DNA of 64,000 nucleotides from Phaeocystidibacter sp965659725 (lineage in GTDB: Bacteria; Bacteroidota; Bacteroidia; Flavobacteriales; Schleiferiaceae). Position numbers and translations under genes: made by a program. Shown here piece after piece: positions 1 to 8,794 of this stretch; positions within the stretch are counted from its first letter, which is position 1; each line of letters starts with the position of its first letter. Location of the stretch: the NCBI GenBank assembly GCA_965659725.1, contig CBFHXG010000005.1:1-64000 (forward strand). The letters run 5' to 3'. A model generated the notes under the pieces. The model was not told the origin of the DNA and did not search any database. It worked only from the letters and a program-made list of their open reading frames with translations.

Positions 1-555
1 GATCTTACCTGCCATGGCCATGATCGGGTTGAAGTTGCGGGCCGTGCCCTTGAAGATGAGGTTACCCGCCTCGTCGCCCTTCCACGCCTTTACAAATGCG
101 AATTCCGCATCGAAAGCATGTTCAAGGATGTGCGGCTTGCCATCGAAGTAGCGCACCTCTTTGCCTTCTGCTACCTCGGTTCCGAAACCAGCAGGGGTGA
201 AGAATGCAGGAACTCCAGCACCAGCAGCACGACAACGTTCTGCCAATGTGCCTTGTGGTACAAGGTCCACCTCCAATTCACCACTCAACATCTGTCTTTC
301 GAACTCATCGTTCTCCCCAACATAGGAAGAGATCATCTTCTTTACTTGTCGGGCTTGAAGCAAAAGCCCCAAACCAAAGTCGTCTACACCCGCATTGTTC
401 GAAATGCAGGTCAGGTCTTTGGTGCCCTTTTTCTGTATGGCCTCGATGGCCTTTTCAGGAATTCCGCACAAACCAAAACCACCGAACATTACGGTCATTC
501 CGTCTTGGATTCCTTCAACAGCCTCTTCTGCGTTTTGTACAACCTTTCGAATCAT
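1..555 (-). CDS. scoA: Succinyl-CoA:3-ketoacid CoA-transferase subunit A (3' part cut by window edge)
   Basis: The frame opens with ATG at 553-555 and stays open for 185 codons to the left edge, so the C-terminal part is missing. The translated start (MIRKVVQNAEEAVEGI) and the glycine-rich stretch FGGFGLCGIPEKAI are typical of the alpha subunit of family I CoA-transferases (ScoA/AtoD). These move CoA between succinyl-CoA and acetoacetate in ketone-body or branched-chain catabolism. Further matches are the SNNAGVDDFGLGLLL and PQGTLAERCRAAGAGVPAF segments. The gene starts 9 bp after the penicillin-binding protein stop, so it may be read through from that operon. The beta subunit (scoB), which carries the catalytic glutamate, should lie just outside the window. 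Confidence 0.9.
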   Translation of the reverse strand, partial: MIRKVVQNAEEAVEGIQDGMTVMFGGFGLCGIPEKAIEAIQKKGTKDLTCISNNAGVDDFGLGLLLQARQVKKMISSYVGENDEFERQMLSGELEVDLVPQGTLAERCRAAGAGVPAFFTPAGFGTEVAEGKEVRYFDGKPHILEHAFDAEFAFVKAWKGDEAGNLIFKGTARNFNPIMAMAGKI

Positions 556-564
556 AGTAGAGGA

Positions 565-2877
565 TTATTCAAATTCTGTATCACCCGATCCATCAGAGCC
601 GCCCTCATTTTGGTCGGTCCGATGCTCATCGCAATTCAACTCAATGGTCATAGGATGCTCCGGCTTTTCGAAGTTTTCCTTACTCACATTAAGATCGGTA
701 TCATCATAACATCTTTTCATGAAATTGGCCCAAATAGGAAGTGCAGTTGTAGCACCCTGACCAAACGTGATCGACCTAAAGTGCGCCGAACGGTCTTCAC
801 AACCTGTCCACACGCCCGTAATCAAGTTCGGCACCATACCCATGAACCATCCGTCACTCTGGTTTTGTGTCGTTCCCGTTTTACCTGCAATTTCATTGGT
901 GAATTGCCAAGGATATCCTGTAACCGCCCCACGCTCATAAGCTGGCCTTGAGCCGCTCATCCGCAATCTTGTACCCGTACCACCTTGGGTAACGCCGGTC
1001 ATCAAATTAACGATGGCATAAGCATCTTCTTCACTCATTACCCGCTCCTGGCGAGGCATGAATTCTTGCAATACCACACCATTTTTATCTTCGATGCGAG
1101 TAATGAAGATGGGCTCAGAATACCTTCCCTTGTTAGCAAAGGTGGTATAGCTTCCCACCATCTCGTATACGCTCAGGTCTACCGTACCCAAGGCAATGGA
1201 GGGCGCTTCTGGGATCTCGGACTCGATCCCCATTCTTCGCGCCAGGCGAATGACCGGACGTGGGCCCGTTTGTTTCATCAAATAAGTAGTGATGGTGTTC
1301 ATAGAGTTGGCCAACCCCTGCTTCAATGTAACCACACCACCGTATTCGTCTCCGGAGTTCTTCGGACACCAATCTTCGAGCAGTCCATACTGACCTCTTT
1401 CTATGCAGGTAAGCACGTTAGGCACCTGCAGACAAGGAGAATAGTGCTTTTGTTCGATCGCTGTTGCGTAAACGAAGGGCTTGAAGGTAGAGCCAACCTG
1501 ACGTCTACCTTGCTTCACATGGTCGTATTTGAAATAGCGGTAATCAACTCCTCCTACCCAAACCCGAATGAATCCAGTCTGTGGTTCGATAGACATCATT
1601 CCCACTTGATATATACTCTTCATCCATCGGATGGAGTCCATGGGCGACATCAGTGTGTCAAGCGGACCATCCCATGAAAAGACTTCCAGTTCGGTAGGTG
1701 TATTGAACACTTCGATGATCTCTTCATCAGACTTACCCTGGTTCTTAAGTGAACGGTATCGCGGAGTTTGGCGCATGGCTGCGTGTAAGATGTTCCGTGA
1801 TTGTCCGGTTGGGTCCTGCTGGAAATAGAATGGATACGTTGATCGATCGCCATCAACCTCACGAAAAACGCGCTGTAAATTGCTCAAGTGCTGACGAACA
1901 GCAGCTTCGGCATAAGTTTGCATTCGAGAATCGATGGTCGTGTAGATCTTCAAACCATCGGTGTAGATGTTGTATTTGGATCCATCTGGTTTACGATTTT
2001 CTTCTACCCAATCCTTCATGTAAGCACGCACGTATTCGCGGAAGTAGGGAGCCAATCCACGCTCATGTGAGCTGCGGTTGAAGTCGAGGTCCAACGGCAA
2101 TTGTGCGAGTGAATCCGCTTCTTCTTGCGTGATCAGGTCGTTCCTTACCATTTGCCCAAACACCGTATTCCTTCTGTCAAGCGCAATTTCTGGTCGAGAT
2201 ACCGGATTGTACCAAGAAGGGTTCTTAACCATGCCCACCAATAAAGCGCGTTGATGGATCTTCAGGCTATCCGGAGTGCAATTGAAATACGTCCGTGCCG
2301 CAGAATTGATCCCTACGGCCTGATAGAGGAAATCGAATTGATTGAGGTAAAGAACGATGATCTCGTCCTTGGTGTATCGCTCTTCAAGTTGAGTTGCGAT
2401 AACCCATTCCTTGAACTTCTGACCAACGCGTTCTACGAGGGTAACATTTTCGAAATCATCTGTAAAGAGCTGCTTGGCCAGCTGTTGCGTAAGGGTTGAA
2501 CCACCGCCTTTCTTGCCGAGATTTACAACCGCTCGGGTAAGTGACCGAAAGTCGATGCCGCTGTGCTCACGGAATCGCTCATCTTCTGTGGCAATTAGTG
2601 CATTGACAAGATGGTCTGGAAGCTCATCGAATTCCGCATGGGTACGGTTTTCTTCAAAGAAGGTTCCCAATAGCTCATTGTCGTTGGAGATGATCTGCGA
2701 AGCCAAGTAGCTCTTTGGATTGGCGATCTCGTCCGTGGATGGAAGAGGACCAAAGGCTCCAAAGCTTGCCAAAAGAACACAGAGCGCGATAACGATCGCC
2801 GGAGAGAGGAACAGCAACCACATCCACTTTACATACTTGCGGAAGTCGTCCTTTTGTTTTGATTTCTTTTTAGCCAT
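565..2877 (-). CDS. mrcA: Class A penicillin-binding protein (PBP1A-type glycosyltransferase/transpeptidase)
   Basis: A bifunctional peptidoglycan polymerase and cross-linker of 770 residues, within the usual range. A basic N-terminus and one membrane anchor (about residues 18-38) place the rest in the periplasm. The GT51 glycosyltransferase domain shows the catalytic EDERF motif (E98) with its downstream HSG, and the GGSTLTQQ motif (125-132). The transpeptidase domain shows STFK (S463 nucleophile, K466), SMN (525-527) and KTGTT (666-670). All catalytic motifs are intact. It starts 5 bp after the gldH stop, in the order ricT-gldH-PBP that is common in flavobacteria, which implies cotranscription. 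The symbol mrcA is by analogy; the Bacteroidota proteins often carry no symbol. Confidence 0.95.
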   Translation of the reverse strand: MAKKKSKQKDDFRKYVKWMWLLFLSPAIVIALCVLLASFGAFGPLPSTDEIANPKSYLASQIISNDNELLGTFFEENRTHAEFDELPDHLVNALIATEDERFREHSGIDFRSLTRAVVNLGKKGGGSTLTQQLAKQLFTDDFENVTLVERVGQKFKEWVIATQLEERYTKDEIIVLYLNQFDFLYQAVGINSAARTYFNCTPDSLKIHQRALLVGMVKNPSWYNPVSRPEIALDRRNTVFGQMVRNDLITQEEADSLAQLPLDLDFNRSSHERGLAPYFREYVRAYMKDWVEENRKPDGSKYNIYTDGLKIYTTIDSRMQTYAEAAVRQHLSNLQRVFREVDGDRSTYPFYFQQDPTGQSRNILHAAMRQTPRYRSLKNQGKSDEEIIEVFNTPTELEVFSWDGPLDTLMSPMDSIRWMKSIYQVGMMSIEPQTGFIRVWVGGVDYRYFKYDHVKQGRRQVGSTFKPFVYATAIEQKHYSPCLQVPNVLTCIERGQYGLLEDWCPKNSGDEYGGVVTLKQGLANSMNTITTYLMKQTGPRPVIRLARRMGIESEIPEAPSIALGTVDLSVYEMVGSYTTFANKGRYSEPIFITRIEDKNGVVLQEFMPRQERVMSEEDAYAIVNLMTGVTQGGTGTRLRMSGSRPAYERGAVTGYPWQFTNEIAGKTGTTQNQSDGWFMGMVPNLITGVWTGCEDRSAHFRSITFGQGATTALPIWANFMKRCYDDTDLNVSKENFEKPEHPMTIELNCDEHRTDQNEGGSDGSGDTEFE

Positions 2878-2882
2878 GCGTC

Positions 2883-3356
2883 TTAATCATTGACAGGTAC
2901 AATGCGCAATCCGATCTCCTCGATACCGATCAAGTGATCTTCCCTCATACCCTGTTGAAAGCGAAATTGATATGTCCCTTTATTCTGAAACCGCAGTATT
3001 TGACGGTTATATGGAGCTTCAACCGTCTTAATGTCGCCGAAGCCTTTACCCAACCATTCACCTGTCGGTTTGGCCAGTTGATAACTGATCTTATCTGTAT
3101 GAATCTGCTCACCACCAAATGTGATCTCCCTATTCAACCAGAAGTTTTGATATGGGTACTGGGTGTTATGCCTGAGCATCACGATTACACCGAACTCTGA
3201 AGTGGTATCATCCACGTCTACATCAAAGGTGACTACGCTATCTTCTTGCCATCCCGAATCGGGAATGGGCACATAGGCATCGTAAATCGCATCGTCAGAA
3301 CACGATGTCAATGCCACTGTGATGATCAGCTTAAGAAGGATCTTAACTCTTGTCAT
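2883..3356 (-). CDS. gldH: Gliding motility lipoprotein GldH
   Basis: A 157-residue lipoprotein. The signal peptide ends in a lipobox with C19 (VALTSC). The middle carries the family signature NTQYPYQNFWL and the later PTGEWLGKGFGDI segment, followed by the usual C-terminal IEEIGLRIVP. GldH is one of the lipoproteins first found to be needed for gliding in Flavobacterium johnsoniae; its molecular role is unclear, and it is kept even in non-gliding Bacteroidota. The start overlaps the end of ricT by 14 bp, suggesting translational coupling. Maturation would depend on LspA (15360-15974). Confidence 0.93.
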   Translation of the reverse strand: MTRVKILLKLIITVALTSCSDDAIYDAYVPIPDSGWQEDSVVTFDVDVDDTTSEFGVIVMLRHNTQYPYQNFWLNREITFGGEQIHTDKISYQLAKPTGEWLGKGFGDIKTVEAPYNRQILRFQNKGTYQFRFQQGMREDHLIGIEEIGLRIVPVND

Positions 3357-4677
3357 TATCCTGATTGTTGCTGTTTCTTCGTGGATTTCTCCTTTTGTTC
3401 GATGGTCTGCGTTTACCCTTATTTACAGTTGGATTGTTCCCGCCTTGTCCCTCTTGTTTAGGTTGATTGGACCCACCTTTTCCTTGAGGCTTATTGCGGT
3501 TACTGGAACGATTCGAATTGCCTTTTTCGTTTGATCGGTCCTTTTGATGCGGCTTTTTGTTCGAAGGGCGCTTCTTGCGCCTGCTCTTCTTAGGGCGATC
3601 GAATCGGTTGATATCATCTTGGCCCACCACATTGTCAAAGTCCGGCGCTGCCACCTCTGCTTCAGCCATGAGTTCTTCCAATGAAGCCGGACTTTCACCT
3701 TTGGCGTTCATCTTTTGGATCTCCTTCACAGAGTCAACATCCAAGGCTACCCATGTCATGGCTTCATCAACGTACGCGTACCACATGGTGCGTTTGAAGA
3801 TGTCCATTTTCATGTAAGAAGCCTCGCCGCGTTTGGTTTTCAATCGCATTGAAGTATCTGGAAACTCTTTTAACGCTTCGAGGTAAGAATCGAGCTCGTA
3901 GTTCAAGCAGCATTTTAGCTTTCCACACTGTCCAGCCAACTTGGTTGGGTTTAGGGAAAGCTGCTGATAGCGAGCAGCGGAGGTGTTTACACTACGGAAG
4001 TCGGTCAGCCATGTAGAGCAACACAGCTCTCTACCACATGAGCCGATACCCCCAAGCCGACTAGCCTCTTGGCGCGCTCCGATCTGCCGCATTTCGATGC
4101 GCACTCGGAATAGTCCTGCGAGTTCGCGGATAAGCTGACGAAAGTCTACGCGCTCTTCCGCGGTATAATAGAAGGTAGCCTTAGAGCCATCGCCCTGGTA
4201 CTCAACGTCACTGATCTTCATCACCAAGTTGAGTCTGGCTGCTATTTGTCGCGCTTGAAGCATGGTTTCATGCTCTTTCTCACGACTATTCGTCCATATA
4301 TCTAGATCCTTCTGGTTGGCCTTTCGGTAAACCTTGAGGGATTGGTCTGGATGCTGCCTGAATTTCTTCTTTCGCATCTGTAATCGAACCAGTTCTCCAG
4401 TGAGGGAAACTTGTCCGATATCGTGGCCCGGTTGGGCTTCAACGGCTATTACATCACCCATGTGAAGTGATAGGCCATCTGTATTTTTATAGAACTCCTT
4501 TCGGCCGTTCTTGAAGCGAACCTCTACCCAATCGAATGGCGTTTGTCCCGCCGCTGGCTCCATATCTGAGAGCCAATCGAAAACTGTTAGGGTATTGCAT
4601 CCGCTGGTACCACACGATCCATTCCCCCGGCATCCCTTGGGAAGGCCACCACCATTGCTGCATGTGCTACATCCCAT
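3343..4677 (-). CDS. ricT: RicT/YaaT-like PSP1-domain protein
   Basis: The start chosen is ATG 4677, giving MGCSTCSNGG, the typical Cys-rich N-terminus of Bacteroidota homologues. A longer frame to 4719 would use codons inside the leader hairpin. The product is about 444 residues. The PSP1 domain contains the conserved cysteines of SCGRELCCSTWL and CGKLKCCLNY. RicT in Bacillus is part of an Fe-S-containing complex that affects RNase Y and mRNA processing; the role in Bacteroidota is not established. The last 80 or so residues are a low-complexity tail rich in Lys, Arg, Asn and Ser, which suggests nucleic-acid contact (inference). First gene of the ricT-gldH-PBP unit, with a perfect TAnnTTTG box upstream. 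Confidence 0.9.
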   Translation of the reverse strand: MGCSTCSNGGGLPKGCRGNGSCGTSGCNTLTVFDWLSDMEPAAGQTPFDWVEVRFKNGRKEFYKNTDGLSLHMGDVIAVEAQPGHDIGQVSLTGELVRLQMRKKKFRQHPDQSLKVYRKANQKDLDIWTNSREKEHETMLQARQIAARLNLVMKISDVEYQGDGSKATFYYTAEERVDFRQLIRELAGLFRVRIEMRQIGARQEASRLGGIGSCGRELCCSTWLTDFRSVNTSAARYQQLSLNPTKLAGQCGKLKCCLNYELDSYLEALKEFPDTSMRLKTKRGEASYMKMDIFKRTMWYAYVDEAMTWVALDVDSVKEIQKMNAKGESPASLEELMAEAEVAAPDFDNVVGQDDINRFDRPKKSRRKKRPSNKKPHQKDRSNEKGNSNRSSNRNKPQGKGGSNQPKQEGQGGNNPTVNKGKRRPSNKRRNPRRNSNNQDNDKS

Positions 4678-4702
4678 TGATCGATGATTTTTTCCGAGTT
4701 CT

Positions 4703-4732
4703 TCCCCTAAAAGTAACAACTTTTTTAGGGGA
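4703..4732 (-). promoter_or_regulatory. Hairpin in the ricT 5' leader
   Basis: A perfect 10-bp inverted repeat, TCCCCTAAAA at 4703-4712 and its complement at 4723-4732, with a 10-nt loop. It lies between the predicted ricT promoter (4753-4760) and the ricT start (4677), so it would be in the transcript about 25 nt before the start codon. It has no following T-run before ricT, so simple termination is unlikely. A role in translation control or mRNA stability is an inference. Confidence 0.55.
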
Positions 4733-4752
4733 ATCCCGTTCCGGGTTTAGCG

Positions 4753-4760
4753 CAAAGATA
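4753..4760 (-). promoter_or_regulatory. −7 box of the ricT operon promoter
   Basis: TATCTTTG on the minus strand, a perfect match to the Bacteroidota TAnnTTTG element, about 75 bp upstream of the ricT start. It implies a leader of roughly 70 nt. No convincing −33 TTTG at standard spacing was seen. Confidence 0.6.
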
Positions 4761-4813
4761 ACGAACCTAACCGCGCAAAAGAGAATTGTCTTTCATTCGC
4801 GTAATTTGCAGGT

Positions 4814-7108
4814 ATGTATAAGAAACTCTTAGGCATCTTCTTTCTATTCAGCCTATCCTCTCCCGCGCAAGAATTGGGTAGTTGGGGAGATCTCTATTCA
4901 TACAACTCCGTAACCGACATCGTCAAGCTTCCAAATGGCGTCTACCTCTGCGCCGCAGGCAGGGCCATGTATACCTTCGATTACCCAAACAAAGAGATCG
5001 CTAAGTTCTCCAAGGCCAACGGGCTCAGCGATGTAAACGTAAGCGCGATCGAACGCGACCCTGTCTCTGGAATCGTCGTGGTAGGCTACGAGAATGCCAA
5101 TATTGACGTGATCGATGGTGATCGGATCATCAATGTTTCCGACATCCTTAACTCCGATAAATTCACCGGACGTAAGCGGATCAACGAGATCGTTATCCGG
5201 GATGGGATAGCCTATCTGGCCACTGGTTTTGGAGTGGTTGAATTGGATATAGTACGCCGACTTATACTCGATACATGGGTGTTAGGCGACAACGCTTCCG
5301 AATTGGAGGTGTTCGACCTGGCCTTTCAGGAAACGACGGATACGGTATGGACCATGACCGAGGCTGGAATTCTCAAGGCTTCTCGCCAAGATCCGCTATT
5401 CTTCTATGAATCATGGGTAGAAGATCCACTTACGGGACCATTTGAGCCCTTTATCGATGTAATAGACGATCGCATCTTCACAGTGGTGGATAGAGGATTG
5501 AACGATACCATCTATACACGAACAACAGGCAGTTCTTGGACACAAACGTCATCGAACTCACTCGGCGAAGTAAAACACCTCCAAGCTGTAGGCCAAAAAC
5601 TCTATACCACCTTCTCATTTACTGCTGAAGAAAGAGATGCCAATGGTGAATTAGTTGAGCTCGTATCCGCTGGATACGGCGGAAACGGTGACTTTAAGCC
5701 ACAGTTTACCACTCGCGACGAGCAAGGTAGATGGTTTGTAGGTGATGGAATTGCCGGGTTGATCTACGTGGATAACCCCAATTTCGTTCAACGAGCCCGG
5801 CCAGTTTCACCCTTTTCAAACAATGTCTATTCCGTTTACAATTCAGACAATAATGGTCTTTTCATAGCACCCGGTAATATCAATGGCGTGTGGGCTCCAA
5901 CCTTCAATTTTGAAGGGTTCTTTCGATTAGAAGATGAAAGTTGGCGCAGATATTTCGCTTCTGGAACCGGACAGTCGCATGACATTATCCAGGTATTAGA
6001 AGACCCGATGGATCCAACCCGTTTCTTCGCTATCGCCATGGGGTCGGGGTTGCTGGAATACCGCGACGGTGAACTATACCAAGTGTGGAATGAATCAACT
6101 ACCAACAGGGTTCTCGTAGGAACAACAGATTCAAACGATACACGTGTTGCAGGCATGGCGTTCGATGAAGAAGGAACGCTATGGGTTACCACCTCTTTAA
6201 GTCCAAATTCATTAGCATCTTACGATAGAGACGGCAATTGGCAGGCAAGGTCAATCGGTAATTTCAATGGACGGAATGTGAAGACCATCGCCATCCTTGA
6301 GAATGGAGATTTCTGGATCCAAGGCAGGAATGATGGTATCTATGCCGTTCGATTTGAAGGCGGATCTACCCTAACTCGAGCACTGGGAACCGGTGAAGGA
6401 AATGGCGATCTTAGTAGTTCTTTCGTTCACGATTTTCAAGAGGATCTGGATGGGGAGATCTGGATCGGCACCGGAGAGGGAGTAATGGTGCACTTTGCGC
6501 CAGACAACTTGTTCATACCGAACCGTAACTACGATGCCCAGTCCATCATCATCCTCGAAAACGGTGTGTTTCAACGTCTCCTGGGCTCCGAAGGTGTGTT
6601 GGCCGTTGAGGTAGATGGTGCCAACAGGAAATGGTTCGGTACAGAGACAGGCGGACTCTTCCTAACCTCTGAAGATGGCATCGATGAGCTACTTCACTTT
6701 ACAACTGACAATTCTCCTCTGCCGAGCAATCGCATCGTAGATGTTGAAGTAAATGATGAAACGGGTGTGGTCTACATTGCTACCGACCTTGGCGTGGTAA
6801 CCTACAATGGAGACGCTACAGGGGGCAATGAAACGATGGACGAGGTAACGGTTTTTCCAAATCCAGTTCGACCGGGCTATACGGGGCCCATTGCCATTCG
6901 AGGGTTGGTGCAGGACGCTCAGGTTAAGATCACCGACGTATCTGGAAACCTCGTTTTTGAAACTGTGGCCAATGGTGGTCAGGCCATCTGGATGGGGGAT
7001 GACCTGAGTGGTCGACGTGCGGCGACAGGTGTTTACTTGGCCTACATAACGGATGATCTAGGAGAGAATACTAAGGTGGTGAAGATCCTTCTGGTGAACG
7101 GAAATTGA
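4814..7108 (+). CDS. porZ: Type IX secretion component PorZ (beta-propeller protein with sorting-type C-terminal domain)
   Basis: A 764-residue exported protein. After a short signal peptide (cleavage near SSPAQ) comes QELGSWGDLYSYNSV and a long run of WD/YVTN-like beta-propeller repeats, such as DGIAYLATGFGVVELD and DGEIWIGTGEGVMV, resembling two-component-regulator propeller units. The last 80 residues (VFPNPVRPGYTGP to the end) form a type IX sorting-like C-terminal domain. In Porphyromonas, PorZ is a surface component that presents anionic LPS to the PorU sortase and keeps its C-terminal domain. The recO neighbour is characteristic. A −7-like TAATTTG at 4802-4808 ends only 5 nt before the ATG, suggesting a short or absent leader. 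Confidence 0.88.
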   Translation: MYKKLLGIFFLFSLSSPAQELGSWGDLYSYNSVTDIVKLPNGVYLCAAGRAMYTFDYPNKEIAKFSKANGLSDVNVSAIERDPVSGIVVVGYENANIDVIDGDRIINVSDILNSDKFTGRKRINEIVIRDGIAYLATGFGVVELDIVRRLILDTWVLGDNASELEVFDLAFQETTDTVWTMTEAGILKASRQDPLFFYESWVEDPLTGPFEPFIDVIDDRIFTVVDRGLNDTIYTRTTGSSWTQTSSNSLGEVKHLQAVGQKLYTTFSFTAEERDANGELVELVSAGYGGNGDFKPQFTTRDEQGRWFVGDGIAGLIYVDNPNFVQRARPVSPFSNNVYSVYNSDNNGLFIAPGNINGVWAPTFNFEGFFRLEDESWRRYFASGTGQSHDIIQVLEDPMDPTRFFAIAMGSGLLEYRDGELYQVWNESTTNRVLVGTTDSNDTRVAGMAFDEEGTLWVTTSLSPNSLASYDRDGNWQARSIGNFNGRNVKTIAILENGDFWIQGRNDGIYAVRFEGGSTLTRALGTGEGNGDLSSSFVHDFQEDLDGEIWIGTGEGVMVHFAPDNLFIPNRNYDAQSIIILENGVFQRLLGSEGVLAVEVDGANRKWFGTETGGLFLTSEDGIDELLHFTTDNSPLPSNRIVDVEVNDETGVVYIATDLGVVTYNGDATGGNETMDEVTVFPNPVRPGYTGPIAIRGLVQDAQVKITDVSGNLVFETVANGGQAIWMGDDLSGRRAATGVYLAYITDDLGENTKVVKILLVNGN

Positions 7109-7824
7109 TGACTGCGGAAGAGGCAAAAGTTCAGGCCATCGTACTGGGGACGGTAAAGTATGGAGACAGTGGAACGGTATTGCGAACCTTCACGCCACAA
7201 CAAGGTCTGCTTGCCTTCATGGTGCATAGTCTGCATTCAAAGAAGGCCGGACAAATGCGTCCATCGATGACCCTACCCATGACCATCCTCGATGTCGTTA
7301 TCAACCACAGAGGGAAGGGCAATCTGAAAACTATACAGGAGGTTAGGCCTGCCAGACATTGGTCGAAATTACATAGCGACCCAATTCGAATGACCTTATG
7401 CACGTTCGCCTCGGAAGTGATCCAAAAGGTGGTTACGGAAGACCACCAAGAGTCTTTTCTATTCCAGGAATTGAGGTTGTGGTTGGAGCGCTTGGATCGG
7501 GATGATGCTCGTTTAGGTACTGCACCTCATGAGTTGCTTCTTATCGTTGCTCGGCAAATGGGGTGCTTCCCGCACATGGAAACGTATAAGGAAGGGTATG
7601 TCTTTGATATGATGGATGGACACTTCATTCCCGAGGCACCCGATCACACCTATTGGATGACAGGTCAGGAAAGTGCAGCGCTCAATGCCTTGATCCATCA
7701 TGAACCTGTGCATAAAACGATGCGATCTAAGCTGTTGGGAGAGTTGCTCTCGTATTTGCGGATCCATCACGAGCCTTTCGGAACCTTGAAATCGATAGAG
7801 ATCCTACGTACGCTTCTTAGTTGA
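7108..7824 (+). CDS. recO: DNA repair protein RecO
   Basis: A 238-residue protein starting at ATG 7108, which overlaps the porZ stop by one base (TGATG); an upstream TTG at 7105 is less likely. The N-terminal OB-fold shows QAIVLGTVKYGDSGTVLRTF and GLLAFMVHS, and the C-terminal helical part carries the HELLLIVARQMGCFPH segment of the Bacteroidota family. RecO loads RecA onto SSB-coated DNA with RecR in gap repair. Coupling to porZ is conserved in flavobacteria but has no known functional reason. The 3' end overlaps the convergent DUF4837 gene by 8 bp. Confidence 0.92.
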   Translation: MTAEEAKVQAIVLGTVKYGDSGTVLRTFTPQQGLLAFMVHSLHSKKAGQMRPSMTLPMTILDVVINHRGKGNLKTIQEVRPARHWSKLHSDPIRMTLCTFASEVIQKVVTEDHQESFLFQELRLWLERLDRDDARLGTAPHELLLIVARQMGCFPHMETYKEGYVFDMMDGHFIPEAPDHTYWMTGQESAALNALIHHEPVHKTMRSKLLGELLSYLRIHHEPFGTLKSIEILRTLLS

Positions 7825-8794
7825 GTTTGATGGAGCGAAGAACAACCTCCAATTCCATCATCAATTTGAGCTTCTTGCTATCTGGACCGTAGAAGAATCC
7901 ATCTGCGGTTAGGACCACACCATTTTCCTCATCGTAGATCTCATACGCGAGGAATGGACCACCCATGAAATCACCATGTGTTCTCCAAAGGCCGCGAAGC
8001 TCGATAGCTAGGTTATCATCAATATCCGTAGTTGATAAGGATGGCGGAACACGACGTTCGGTGCCTGGATAAGAGCCTTCAGAAGGACCTTCGAAGTTGA
8101 CCTTCAGTATTGAGTCGCGAATGGCAATCATGTCTGCCCCTGGAATAGCATCGTCATTGATAGAGCGGACGTGAAAGAAAATGGCTTGATTGGTACGGAT
8201 ATTCTCAGCGAAGAAAACCTTCAACCCCTCCTTGTCTTGTGTAAGTTGATACGCATCAGGAAGAAGCATACTCTTGATGCCTAGCTCCTTCAATTCAGGA
8301 GGGAGATTCACCTTGGCAGTTCTGCGAACCCTTCTTCTGAGGACTTCCATATCGTGCTCGTGAAACTTTGCGGCAAGGTCGTTTTCATTTTGATTGAACA
8401 AACGGGCTAGCTCAAGCTTTGAAGGAGCGGTAAATTTTGCCACGATCTGTGGTGCTGCCCATTGATCGTAAACTAGTTGGTAACTGGCCTCGGCGGTATC
8501 GTTTACTTCGAAGAGAACGATACTTTTGTAAGTTTCGAAAAGGTCGCCGAACGCCTTGTAATCTACTTGATGGATGTCGAACATCGACTCGTCTTGAGGC
8601 AAACCTGCAACGGGCTTGGTGAGCCTGTCGTGTACCAAGTTGCCGAACTCTCCGCTCCACAGACCCTCGTCCATAACGAGCATCATTTCATTGTGGGTTC
8701 CTTTACTATCACGCATGATACGGCGCTCTGAACCGTCGCCTGTGCATGCTGTCAATGCAAAAATGGAAAGTGCGAGTAGGATGTAATTTCTCAT
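7817..8794 (-). CDS. DUF4837 family lipoprotein
   Basis: ATG 8794 is chosen because it gives a clean lipoprotein signal (MRNYILLALSIFALTAC, lipid Cys at 17) and because this ATG overlaps the upstream mltD stop as ATGA. The product is 325 residues with no recognised catalytic motif. The family is a Bacteroidota-specific domain of unknown function. Translational coupling to a lytic transglycosylase gene suggests a cell-envelope role, which is inference only. Confidence 0.8.
   Translation of the reverse strand: MRNYILLALSIFALTACTGDGSERRIMRDSKGTHNEMMLVMDEGLWSGEFGNLVHDRLTKPVAGLPQDESMFDIHQVDYKAFGDLFETYKSIVLFEVNDTAEASYQLVYDQWAAPQIVAKFTAPSKLELARLFNQNENDLAAKFHEHDMEVLRRRVRRTAKVNLPPELKELGIKSMLLPDAYQLTQDKEGLKVFFAENIRTNQAIFFHVRSINDDAIPGADMIAIRDSILKVNFEGPSEGSYPGTERRVPPSLSTTDIDDNLAIELRGLWRTHGDFMGGPFLAYEIYDEENGVVLTADGFFYGPDSKKLKLMMELEVVLRSIKLN

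Noticed and set aside
118..951. A long plus-strand open frame (277 codons) over the left end
   Set aside because: It is antisense to the CoA-transferase and penicillin-binding protein genes, which show clear family motifs on the minus strand, and its own translation is low in family-like pattern.
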